DNA of 64,000 bases, taken from NCBI GenBank assembly GCA_001466705.2, contig LATX02000193.1, forward strand, positions 248,001-312,000, written 5' to 3'. Below are positions 46,981 through 59,160 of this stretch, in pieces. A program made the position numbers and the translations under genes. Source of the DNA: Moniliophthora roreri. Lineage: Eukaryota; Basidiomycota; Agaricomycetes; Agaricales; Marasmiaceae. Below the pieces are notes generated by a model. It was not told the origin of the DNA. It worked only from the letters and a program-made list of their open reading frames with translations, and did not search any database. Every line of letters begins with the position of its first letter. The stretch's first letter is position 1.

Positions 46981-47923
46981 ATTGAATGTCTTTGGAATCG
47001 AACATCAAAAATTGAGAGATTCTGTCAAAAAGACAGAAGCTGGCTGCATTGCTAGTACTGTACTACTTGGAAGCCTTCAGAGTCAAAAATAACAACTCAG
47101 ATAAGCTGTCAATATGTCAATAGTGAGAAAGAGTTTATTTTGACAGTAACCAAAGTAGGAGTTTGAGAAACCCTTGCCCTACCCTAACCTTAGTGCCTTC
47201 TTGAGACTTGCATTCCTGACGATGAACACAGTGCTTGCATGACACCCACAATGGCAATGACTAGCTAGGAAGCAAAATGCACCTCTGTACTTTGTTGACT
47301 AATGCCTTAACTATAGCAGCACCCATAATATAGGGCACAGATACAGAGAGCGAGGAGTTGAAGATGGCTATCAGTTTTAAGGTATGTTAAGACATCTTTC
47401 CTTTTTTCTCCTTATTAATCTTTATATTATTCCAGATTATCCACTTCAAGTTGGCACTCTCACGTCCACCTCATTCTGGAAGTCATTTATAGAAGCTCCC
47501 CTCACCCTGCCACCTCAAGTACATATGACTGTCATGAGTGTACAACATGTTTCAGCCACCACTGTCCGAATACCTTACCCTGCAGTCACTGTTCTCTTTT
47601 GAGCTTCCAGAAGTTCATGTATCACAACTAATACCCATCAACCAGTAGCACGACACCCAACCTTGCTCAGTTCTCATTATGCAGTTTCGTTACCCTATCA
47701 CTCGGTGAAGATGCTCAAAAACCTATGCCTCTACTATGAAAACACGAGGCCTGTGGTGCCAAAATACCTCCGAAAAAGGTATATATAAGTTCTTGATTCT
47801 CAGTTTTGTTTGCGAGTTGGTTCGGTGTGGTTCACTGTTACTGCAACGTTAAGAATAATTTCTCAATGTCTTGCTCGGTAGTTCAGAGACAATTTGCCTT
47901 CAAAACAACTTCTCAGATTGAGA
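46981..47923. other. Spacer without a supported gene
   Basis: Short open frames only. Nothing recognised. Confidence 0.3.
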
Positions 47924-49314
47924 TTGGTGTTTGTTCTGTATAATATTTATGGGTTTATAGTTTTATTAATCACTTCAAAGCAAATACTGGTATTGATGTT
48001 CAACCAGAAACTGCCCAAAGAATAAACTTCTTCTAAGCAAGAACAAAGGTACCTCTTGTACCTGAATATAGCTCTCTTAGCTATGTTCTGCAACAATTCT
48101 CAAGAGGACAAATCTTCTAGACACTGCTAGCCTGAAACCCTCTCTGATTCACATCAAAACACCAGACTATACTGATGCACGTCAGCTACCCTCTTGGTAA
48201 ACTGATACAATATTCTGCTTATTAGAAAACACGCCTCTTGCATTAAAAACTAAGCTCTTCCTAGCTTTTATTTATATCTCTGGTTTGGGTTACAATCTCA
48301 GGTCTCAACTAGCCTGTGCCTCTTGCACAACTAAATAAGCTAGGGCCCAAAGTGGTTGAAAAATACTGATTGCCAGTAGCTCTTCTACCTGAGCAACAAC
48401 ATCATACACTCNCTACAACATAAATAATCTAATATATCTGTCACACATACAAATAAAACTGAGTCGGGTGCTAAATATTATATAAACTGAGCTGTGTTTG
48501 GTAATTTCTCTGTCACAGTGTCCAATTGTAGTCAGGCTTTGTAGCCATAATCTCTTTTATTCTTTTTCTATGACGATTGCACAGTCTCCTGACACTAATC
48601 ATTTGCAATTTTCTTGATCAAACGGCTCTCTTTCTGACTCCATTTGAAAATATTATACTTTCATGCCACTCCGCATGGTTTCTTCCTTCTCCATCTATTG
48701 TCATCTGCTCTGTGGACATGTAATATGCTTCCATTTCTCCTCTAAAGTGTACGCATAAGCTCAGCCATGCTATCTTCTCGTCATACAGTTTTGTCTTCCG
48801 CTTTCCATGATACAGGTACCTTTTCAGTAACCGATCATCTATTTCATTCATCTAATTTGATTATCAGTGTCTTGAGTATCCCCCGCTGATAATTTGTTAT
48901 TCTCTGTTTCATATCCGTTTCTCGGTAATATTCTTGTCGATGTATCATCAAAGCTTTTATTCTTCCTTCAAGTTGGGCATGAATTGAAAATATTGTTAAA
49001 AGTTAAAATATTCCCTTTGGTATGCTTTTGATAGAGAGGTGTGATGTGGTGTGTTTCTCTACAGGTTTTGGGATGCTTCTCTGTGTTCAGATTCGCTGTT
49101 TATTTTCATACTAGCAGTGGTCGGGTACCCTTGTATAGCCTACCGTCAACCATTACTCTGCTAATATTTTGTATCCTTCTCTACTACTCACTTTGACTAG
49201 CTGCTCAGGGCTCACACTAGTCCTCAATTCCCTTGTTTATGTCATTTCTAACCATAAAAGTGCAAAATATTCTCTTTTTGCATGTGAAATAAAAGGTAAA
49301 AGTTATGCATATCA
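47924..49314 (+). repeat. LTR-like 1.4-kb repeat, left copy
   Basis: It starts TTGGTGTTTGTT and ends GTTATGCATATCA. The right copy at 49847-51300 has the same ends and order and differs by scattered substitutions. About 69 bp of the right copy are missing here at the N at 48412. No coding sequence is seen. TG...CA ends suit an LTR, but no primer site or target duplication was found. Confidence 0.5.
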
Positions 49315-49801
49315 CTGCATCTCTGCCCTGTGTGTGGATTGGAACACCATCTCGCCAGAAATTGCCCACAGTACATGTGTCGCAGATGCTTCACAACTTA
49401 GCCTGGGCATACATCTTTGCACTGCTCTAACCAACAAAGGTCTCACTGAATTGCACGTCGAGGGTCTGGTTCAAGTCCAGACTCTATGTCGGATGATCGC
49501 TGTTATGACGATGAACCTTAAGACAATCTCGGAGGAGAATGCTGAGAAGTCCATTCACGACAGCGGAGGTGATGTGGATTTTCTGTTTGTTGGGACAGAT
49601 CTGCAAAAGGTACGAAGGTTCAATGTCAGGTCTTCAGTGTATGCACGGATGGCCGCAGGTTGGCAACCGTTGGGAGAAGGGTCGAGTACGTCGGACATGG
49701 TAGGAGAACCGCCGAATACTCTGACACTTCAGAGTATTGATGAGATGCCGGACACCTCGTACAATTATGATACGGAACTGTATGGTGATGGAGAGTCTTG
49801 A
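49315..49801 (+). other. Unidentified open frame between the two LTR-like repeats
   Basis: The frame contains NTISPEIAHSTCVADASQLS, DSGGDVDFLFVGTDLQKVRR and a Ser/Thr/Asp-rich end TLTLQSIDEMPDTSYNYDTE before a stop at 49799. It could be the last exon of a gene or internal element sequence. No family is recognised. Confidence 0.3.
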
Positions 49802-49846
49802 GAATGGCAATCCAGAGTTTTGCTCTAAACTGGGGGTAATGTTNAT

Positions 49847-51300
49847 TTGGTGTTTGTTTTGTATAATATTTATTGGTTTTGTGGTTTTATTAATCACTTT
49901 GAAAGCAAATACTGGTATAGATTTCAACCAGAAACTGCCCAAAGAATAAACTTCTTCTAAGTGAGAACAAAGGTACCTCTTGTACCTGAATATAGCCCTC
50001 TTAGCTATGTTCTGCAACAATTCTCAAGAGGACAAATCTTCTAGACACTGCTAGCCTGAAACCCTCTCTGATTCACATCAAAACACCAGACTATACTGAT
50101 GCACGTCAGCTACCCTCTTGGTAAACTGATACAATATTCTGCTTATTAGAAAACACGCCTCTTGCATTAAAAACTAAGCTCTTCCTAGCTTTTATTTATA
50201 TCTCTGGTTTGGGTTACAATCTCAGGTCTCAACTAGCCTGTGCCTCTTGCACAACTAAATAAGCTAGGGCCCAAAGTGGTTGAAAAATACTGATTGCTGG
50301 TAGCTCTTCTACCTGAACAACAACGTCATACACTCTGGTAATCGGTGGGCAGTATCTCTCCTGCTTTCCACCTACAAAACACGTCCCCTTATATACCCTA
50401 CAACATAAATAATCTAATATATCTGTCACACATACAAATAAAACTGAGTCGGGTGCTAAATATTATATAAACTGAGCTGCGTTTGGTAATTTCTCTGTCA
50501 CAGTGTCCAATTGTAGTCAGGCTTCATAGCCATAATCTCTTTTATTCTTTTTCTATGACAATTGCGCAGTCTCCTGACACTAATCGTTTGCAATTTCCTC
50601 GATCAAACAGCTCTCCTTCCGACTCCATTTGAAAATATTATACTTCCATGCCACTCCACATGGTTCCTTCCTTCTCTGTCTATTGTCATCTGCTCTGTGG
50701 ACGTGTAATATGCTTCCATTTCTCCTCTAAAGCATATGCGTAAGCTTAGCTGTGCTATCTTCTCGTCATACAGCTTTGTCTTCCGCTTTCCGTGATACAG
50801 GCACCTTTTCGGTAACTGATCATCTATTTCATTCCTCTAATTTGATTATCAGTATCTCAAGTATCCCCCGCCGATAATTTGTCATTCTCTGTTTCATATC
50901 CATTTCTCGGTAATATTCTCGTTGATGTATCATCAAAGGCTTTTATTCTTCCTTCAAGTCGGGTGTGGTTTGAAAATATTGTTAAAAATTAAAATATTCC
51001 CTTTGGTATGCTTTCGATAGAGAGGTGTGATGTGGTGTGTTTCTCTACAGGTTTCGGGATGCTCCTCTGTGTTCAGATTCGCTGTTTATTTTCATACTAG
51101 CAGTGGTCGGGTACCCTTGTATAGCCTACCGTCAACCATTACTCTGCTAATATTTTGTATCCTTCTCTACTACTCACTTTGACTAGCTGCTCAGGGCTCA
51201 CACTAGTCCTCAATTCCCTTGTATATGTCATTTTCAACCATAAAAGTGCAAAATATTCTCTATTTGCATGTGAAATAAAAGGTAAAAGTTATGCATATCA
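49847..51300 (+). repeat. LTR-like 1.4-kb repeat, right copy
   Basis: Second copy of the repeat at 47924-49314, in the same direction, beginning just after the N at 49844. Confidence 0.5.
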
Positions 51301-52436
51301 TCGGTCTTGCACTTGTTTCCTTACGTGTCCGCCTGCTGTCATATCTATGGCCAATACATGATGTTTCCATCGTAATCACCTCCATGCTTGTACCATTCCA
51401 TGAAGAAGCCTGAGGTCGCATCCTGTCTGTTCAGTATTAAATAATTTGCAGCCCTGACAATATGAGTTTCTCGGGATGACTGCAATGATCCAATGTAATG
51501 ATGCCAGTCAAGTGAAGGCCATATCCAGCCACCTTCTGAGTCAGCCTGAGCAGAATTTCAGTCACCATCTGTGGAACACAGTTTGAGCTTCAAGTCTCTG
51601 GAATTCCTGAATGATTGGGAACTTTGGATCCAATATAACCTGTTGATAGTGAAAGCCGCCATAATAGTCAAGACACGAAAATGCAAAATATTTGTGTCAA
51701 CATTGATGTTTCAACTCGTCCAATTGCCACTCGTCAACTGTTTATCTGTGGCCTTGGATGATTATGACTCGCTTTCATGCTGCTCTAATCGAGCTATCTG
51801 GTGTCTATGAGTATATTCAATTTATATTCCAGGTTGAGCTGGGGTGTACAAGCATAAAGGCTGTCAAACGGTGAAAGTGATATATAGAAAGTGTGAAAGA
51901 TATGGGTTTTTACTGTCCTGCTTGCTTGACTTTTTCGTTATGATCAGAGATGACACAGGGAGTGAGAAAAACAATATTTTGAACATTACATGTGTGCTGG
52001 TACACTTTAATAAGCGGGAAGAAAGTGTATGGGATGGTTAAGATGAAGGAGATAATTCGACCCCATAATCCGAAACTTCCAGATGTACTTCCGCGGGCGC
52101 TAATTGGTTTAGCGCCGGAGCAAATTGTTCATTGAGCATACTCCTTAGGTGTTTAATTGCTCTTCCTCTCGACCACATAAGTATTCAAATGCGCGTTATC
52201 ACCCAACATGAGATTCATGATATAATCTTTGGTCTACATGGAGTTTCGCACTAGTCAAACTAGGAACATTCATATCAAGAGCCAGTAAATACTAGTAATA
52301 TATTAATCAGGTCCCAGTGTACATTCAGGTAGGTGTATATTGTCAGTTTTATACAAAAGGCATGAATGGGCACAATGCTTGCATAGGGAAGCTTTCAGTA
52401 ATGTTGAGCTCAAGCCTTGAGAGTTGATGAATGGCA
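51301..52436. other. Spacer without a supported gene
   Basis: AT-rich, with short open frames only. Nothing recognised. Confidence 0.3.
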
Positions 52437-52871
52437 ATGTGGAACCTACATAAGTTGGGGTGTGAACTTATGCTTATACAGTAAGCAAAAGCTGATCAGA
52501 TGCACCAATGGTTAGCTTGATCTCATCCCACCTTCTGGTTTCTTCCTCTCATTCCTGGTTCCCGTAGTGCACTGTCCAGCGGATCACGGGTCATTGACGC
52601 GTTGCACGATCAACAGAAATAAGGTTTCGGGAGTTCCTGCCAACTGTACAGTTGCAAAATTGAGTAATTGCCGAGAAAGCGCTGGCAACTCAACTCCCTT
52701 GTCATCGTTAGTACATGTCATTTAGCACTGTTTTAGATTTTGGTGCTCAACGGCAGTCATCTATGTTCGGATATCGATAGGCTATCACTAGTACACAATC
52801 AACTCTCTTGCCCTGGTTAAAACATGATTTTCGGCTCCCATGCTCCAAGTGATGGATGATTTGTACTCTGT

Positions 52872-53369
52872 CAAAACTATGAGGTTCAGCATGCGCAGCA
52901 AAACTTTGTTTACATTGGGATCTCCTTCTACACCGCTAGCAAAATCTCGATGCTCCAAAGCACTATCGAAATTTTGAAGCCTCTCTGCTGCCCTGTTCTA
53001 CAACAAAATTTTGTCGGTCCACACAATCATCAAAATATCAAAATCTCAATGTGGACGCATGGCCTTTTGACAAAACTTTAATGTTGATTCGGAGGTACAA
53101 AGATTCAAGACAGGATGTACTGACATGCAGGACGAAATCATACTTTTTATGCTCACTGTGGTCAACATAATATTGACGGACTGAGTGTGGGATGTGTGGG
53201 CCACCGGCGGGAAGATTAGCAAAATATTGATGCTCCAGAGGTAGGAAAAATATTGAACATGTGGCTGAATTATATGAGGGAGCTAATCAAAGTTTTGAGC
53301 CTCAGGTTCAGGCGGTAACCGTAAACAATAAAACGACGCAATGGACGGAGTGTGGGTTTCAAAGTTTTG
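52872..53369. repeat. Inverted counterpart of the palindromic decamer array
   Basis: Reverse complement relative of 46475-46886, with decamers such as CAAAACTTTG (52899), CAAAATTTTG (53004) and CAAAGTTTTG (53360). Sequence between decamers is also recognisably shared. It is repeated at 55405-55902 through the 2.5-kb duplication. Confidence 0.6.
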
Positions 53370-54370
53370 GACCTACATCCAGTGTTGTCCCCGTTCACCT
53401 AAATCAACGCCTCCTTACCGGTACTCGTTGAGCTATACACAACGCCGGATTCCGAACCAAACGAAGCGTCTGTGGGGTTCTGCGAGGTCGCAGTCTCACA
53501 GGAGACATATCGTTAGCCTAGACCATCCAACGATAACGATGATATGAACCGTCCATAACTGTGATTCCCTACTCAACCCTGGCAGACAGAACCGAGCCCG
53601 TACCACCACGTCCCTCTACCAACTCCTCATTTTACTAATCAACCTCTCCACTCACGCATGTCGACAGTACATGATTTCCATCCCTCGGTTGCACATCCGC
53701 CTACACTGTTAGTAATAACGCCACCCCTCTGACTACTACCTCTTTTCTGTATTAGGATCGGTGATTCAATCGTCGGCTTCAGATTCCGAGCACCCGAGGG
53801 TTGGACAGAAGTGGTCATGGTCGTATGGGAGAACAATTTTGCTAGAGCAGCCTCTCGATTAGACCTTACATGGAAAGAAGCTCAGCGATATCAAGTATTC
53901 ACGTTGGAAGGCAAGAGCGATACGCGAGCACGAGCGCAATCATGAACACGCAAACGAAGTGGAAGATGCCTCTAGTAAGGATATCGAGGGTATATGACCG
54001 GGTTCAGGATAAACAGTCTTGTTGGCACTATTACCCCTGTGCGAAGGAAACTTGAAGATGCTGCGTCGCATGTGCTGATTGCGTAGAGCGGCTGTAGTGA
54101 GGAGTGCAGGTGGTGGAGCTTCCTCGGAGGCTAAACAAGTACCATTCAAGTCCAAACTCTTGGAACCGGTGCTACTTCGAGTACTATCATCCCCGAGGCC
54201 GAAACGAACCTACTACAGCGTGATCTGTCTCTATATTGGTAGAGTCCCATCTGGATGGGCAGCTTCTGTATCAGAATCGATGATTCAATCCTCGGCTGGA
54301 CAGAAGCAGTCACAATCATTCGTATGGGAGAACAATTTTTGCTAGAACCGCTTCGCAATCAGACTGATGT
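53340..54370 (+). pseudogene. Decayed copy E of the HVA22-like gene (tail part)
   Basis: GGTGATTCAATCGTCGGC and GGGTTGGACAGAAGTGG (53759-53810) match the intact tail segment encoding MIQSSDSDPERPRVGQKRS. A second related segment follows at 54270-54350. Stops interrupt all frames. Confidence 0.6.
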
Positions 54371-54969
54371 TGCCGGTGGCTCTAGGAAAGCATCCCGCAA
54401 ATGTTGAGCCAGAGGTGTTTTCGATATCGGAGAACGAGGGCATGATCGAGATATAAAGATGGGCATGAACACAAATAATCTTAGCAGTGAAAGGAAGTGC
54501 TATAGTGCTATACTCGAGGTTTCAGAAATAAACCTCAACTCAACACCTCGTTACCTCCACTCAGAGAACGCAGGAGACCTGGGGATGCTGTCGAACGCGT
54601 AGAAGATCAGAGCGGCTGTTTCGAAGAGTGATGGTGCTTATCCCGAGATGTTACGAGTACTTAGATGAAATAAAACCGATGTGAAGGGCCTAGCGTACCT
54701 CTCTTCTGTTGCTCCCATATCACCGCCGAACCTTGACAACAGTCATGGACGAACCAAGCACCCAAGTCTGACCCCCAAATCATCGCACCAGCCCATGCTT
54801 CAATCATGATTACTTCTGTTCCGATAGGTCGGTGGATCATTGGACCACCCTAGACAGGCCTAGCGAAGGCTTGGGCCAAGTTCTCTGCTCGAGCTGAATG
54901 ATATCAGAACGAAAATCATTCACTGTACCACGGTCTGGGATCAAAGATGAATTGCAAGAGCTCCATCTN

Positions 54970-57501
54970 ATGTGGAACCTACATAAGTTGGGGTGTGAAC
55001 TTATGCTTATACAGTAAGCAAAAGCTGATCAGATGCACCAATGGTTAGCTTGATCTCATCCCACCTTCTGGTTTCTTCCTCTCATTCCTGGTTCCCGTAG
55101 TGCACTGTCCAGCGGATCACGGGTCATTGACGCGTTGCACGATCAACAGAAATAAGGTTTCGGGAGTTCCTGCCAACTGTACAGTTGCAAAATTGAGTAA
55201 TTGCCGAGAAAGCGCTGGCAACTCAACTCCCTTGTCATCGTTAGTACATGTCATTTAGCACTGTTTTAGATTTTGGTGCTCAACGGCAGTCATCTATGTT
55301 CGGATATCGATAGGCTATCACTAGTACACAATCAACTCTCTTGCCCTGGTTAAAACATGATTTTCGGCTCCCATGCTCCAAGTGATGGATGATTTGTACT
55401 CTGTCAAAACTATGAGGTTCAGCATGCGCAGCAAAACTTTGTTTACATTGGGATCTCCTTCTACACCGCTAGCAAAATCTCGATGCTCCAAAGCACTATC
55501 GAAATTTTGAAGCCTCTCTGCTGCCCTGTTCTACAACAAAATTTTGTCGGTCCACACAATCATCAAAATATCAAAATCTCAATGTGGACGCATGGCCTTT
55601 TGACAAAACTTTAATGTTGATTCGGAGGTACAAAGATTCAAGACAGGATGTACTGACATGCAGGACGAAATCATACTTTTTATGCTCACTGTGGTCAACA
55701 TAATATTGACGGACTGAGTGTGGGATGTGTGGGCCACCGGCGGGAAGATTAGCAAAATATTGATGCTCCAGAGGTAGGAAAAATATTGAACATGTGGCTG
55801 AATTATATGAGGGAGCTAATCAAAGTTTTGAGCCTCAGGTTCAGGCGGTAACCGTAAACAATAAAACGACGCAATGGACGGAGTGTGGGTTTCAAAGTTT
55901 TGGACCTACATCCAGTGTTGTCCCCGTTCACCTAAATCAACGCCTCCTTACCGGTACTCGTTGAGCTATACACAACGCCGGATTCCGAACCAAACGAAGC
56001 GTCTGTGGGGTTCTGCGAGGTCGCAGTCTCACAGGAGACATATCGTTAGCCTAGACCATCCAACGATAACGATGATATGAACCGTCCATAACTGTGATTC
56101 CCTACTCAACCCTGGCAGACAGAACCGAGCCCGTACCACCACGTCCCTCTACCAACTCCTCATTTTACTAATCAACCTCTCCACTCACGCATGTCGACAG
56201 TACATGATTTCCATCCCTCGGTTGCACATCCGCCTACACTGTTAGTAATAACGCCACCCCTCTGACTACTACCTCTTTTCTGTATTAGGATCGGTGATTC
56301 AATCGTCGGCTTCAGATTCCGAGCACCCGAGGGTTGGACAGAAGTGGTCATGGTCGTATGGGAGAACAATTTTGCTAGAGCAGCCTCTCGATTAGACCTT
56401 ACATGGAAAGAAGCTCAGCGATATCAAGTATTCACGTTGGAAGGCAAGAGCGATACGCGAGCACGAGCGCAATCATGAACACGCAAACGAAGTGGAAGAT
56501 GCCTCTAGTAAGGATATCGAGGGTATATGACCGGGTTCAGGATAAACAGTCTTGTTGGCACTATTACCCCTGTGCGAAGGAAACTTGAAGATGCTGCGTC
56601 GCATGTGCTGATTGCGTAGAGCGGCTGTAGTGAGGAGTGCAGGTGGTGGAGCTTCCTCGGAGGCTAAACAAGTACCATTCAAGTCCAAACTCTTGGAACC
56701 GGTGCTACTTCGAGTACTATCATCCCCGAGGCCGAAACGAACCTACTACAGCGTGATCTGTCTCTATATTGGTAGAGTCCCATCTGGATGGGCAGCTTCT
56801 GTATCAGAATCGATGATTCAATCCTCGGCTGGACAGAAGCAGTCACAATCATTCGTATGGGAGAACAATTTTTGCTAGAACCGCTTCGCAATCAGACTGA
56901 TGTTGCCGGTGGCTCTAGGAAAGCATCCCGCAAATGTTGAGCCAGAGGTGTTTTCGATATCGGAGAACGAGGGCATGATCGAGATATAAAGATGGGCATG
57001 AACACAAATAATCTTAGCAGTGAAAGGAAGTGCTATAGTGCTATACTCGAGGTTTCAGAAATAAACCTCAACTCAACACCTCGTTACCTCCACTCAGAGA
57101 ACGCAGGAGACCTGGGGATGCTGTCGAACGCGTAGAAGATCAGAGCGGCTGTTTCGAAGAGTGATGGTGCTTATCCCGAGATGTTACGAGTACTTAGATG
57201 AAATAAAACCGATGTGAAGGGCCTAGCGTACCTCTCTTCTGTTGCTCCCATATCACCGCCGAACCTTGACAACAGTCATGGACGAACCAAGCACCCAAGT
57301 CTGACCCCCAAATCATCGCACCAGCCCATGCTTCAATCATGATTACTTCTGTTCCGATAGGTCGGTGGATCATTGGACCACCCTAGACAGGCCTAGCGAA
57401 GGCTTGGGCCAAGTTCTCTGCTCGAGCTGAATGATATCAGAACGAAAATCATTCACTGTACCACGGTCTGGGATCAAAGATGAATTGCAAGAGCTCCATC
57501 T
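54970..57501. repeat. 2532-bp exact direct duplication, second copy
   Basis: Same sequence as 52437-54968, including HVA22-like copy E (here 55873-56903). It continues beyond the duplication into 57502 onward, so this copy is the one joined to the right-hand contig. Confidence 0.85.
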
Positions 57502-58525
57502 GCGATTCCGCCCTTTCTCTTCCTCGTAAATATGGCTCTATCGACCTTGGAAAGTGAACGCTGTCTCTGATGCACACCGGAGCCTCGAGCCTCGAGAAAG
57601 GTGAAGAGAATGCTGTCAGAGCATGTTCTTTCAACGTCTCCCTGCAGGGTTGTCTACTTTTGGATATCCTCCGTGATCGTCTAGAGATCACGATTCCGTA
57701 GAGCGCGAAAGGAGACGATGGATGGGGAGATGGAGTGCGGGGCGATCAGGGGAGGCAGTACCTATTCGACCTTGGTGGTTCCAGAACGAAGGGGCATGCG
57801 GTGAATATGGAAGTGTGTCCAAGAAGTGGCTGCGATTTCTGCGAAGAGGTGACTCAGAGAGATTGATTGGGATCCGGGATGAGTGGTACACGTAGACGTT
57901 TTTGTTTCGGTCGTTGGACGCGATAGAAAGATCTGCAGACATCACGGTGGTGAGATTCAAGCCGAATATGAAAACGTTGTGAAGGATAGCATGTAACATA
58001 CTTTTACCAATGCCTCGTTGTATTCGCATTCTCTCACTCTGCTTCGTTGTCATGACTCAAGTACTCCCCAGCATGTTGAATTCAGAGTGAATCTTTGTAC
58101 GAGCTGGATAGAAAGGCATCGTCTGTTTTGGGAAATGGAATGTAGGAACGGGACACTTACGCTTTTCCAATGGTCGCCCAACGCGCTTCGACGTCGGTTT
58201 AAACGTGAATGAGAGCCCCAAAAGCAATGTTTCTCCAGACCTTCAAAAGCGAGTGCACGAAGTAGGGCCCTAGGCCTCGAGAAGGCGCAAAGAACACCGC
58301 CAAAGCTACTTCCTTTGCTGTCTGAGAACTAGAGGCGTCATGATTCCCAATCGTGGAATTCCAACCCGGGATGCACAATTGGGCGGAAGGAGATGATAGT
58401 GTGAGGAGGAGTGCGTCACAGCCAGCATGGGCGGTACCAGTTCGAACTTGCTGTCCTGAAAATGAACAGGTATGTGGTGAATACGGAGGAGTGCCCATCA
58501 GCGAAATGGACACCTAAATATATTG
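57502..58525 (-). pseudogene. Degenerate gene sequence related to 22.3-23.0 kb
   Basis: A minus-strand frame starts MTTKQSERMRIQRGIGKS (58053) and resembles the start at 22984. Two similar stretches (SHFLDTLPYSPHAPSFWNHQ and ISLMGTPPYSPHTCSFSGQQ) at about 57800 and 58480 suggest an internal duplication. No family is recognised. Confidence 0.35.
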
Positions 58526-58532
58526 GAATAAA

Positions 58533-58795
58533 ATGAGTGAAATACGTTATAATGGCCAAAATACATTATAATCATTATGGCATATTTTAATGTAATATAA
58601 TTGTTGTTCCTTTATTTTAATGGATTAAAATGAACCAAAATGGTTATAATGTATTCTGGCTATTATAATGTATTTCGGCTATTATAATGTATTATGGCTA
58701 TTATAATGTATTCTGGCTATTATAATGTATTTTGGCCATTATAACGTATTTTGGCCATTATAATGTATTTTGGCCATTATAATGTATTTCGCCGT
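58533..58795. repeat. Palindromic TATAATG minisatellite / MITE-like repeat
   Basis: The left end GAAATACGTTATAATGGCC is the inverted complement of the right end. The right half is a tandem run of about eight units of ATTATAATGTATTYYGGCY, each 18-20 nt. It is non-coding. Confidence 0.7.
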
Positions 58796-59160
58796 CAAGG
58801 ATCCCAGTGACCCTGTCACCAGACCCGGCCACATCACATTCAGACATATATAGAAACCAGTTAACACATTGAATAATCTTGATCATACTACAAACATGAT
58901 TGTACATCCATCCTATACGTATCCCGCATTATTACCAGTCCGGTATCCCTCTACAAGTAGCAATACAGCAAACTCTAAACACGAATACGTAGCATAAGAG
59001 TCCAAACACAAGTACGCAGCATAAGGGTCCAAATACAAGTAGTATTATAGCAGAAGTCCAAAAACGAATAAGCCGAACGAAAAAGTCCATGACAATCCTA
59101 TAAGCCGGGGATTAATCAGCTTGAATATCAAACGAAGTAAAGTCAGAAAACTCGCTTTAG

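Larger units (their letters stand above)
52437..54968. repeat. 2532-bp exact direct duplication, first copy
   Basis: Identical to 54970-57501 wherever I compared, with a constant offset of 2533, and joined to it by the single N at 54969. This looks like an unmerged contig overlap rather than real DNA. Confidence 0.85.

Noticed and set aside
52437..57501. Recent tandem gene amplification
   Set aside because: Apparently perfect identity with a single N exactly at the joint fits an assembly overlap better.
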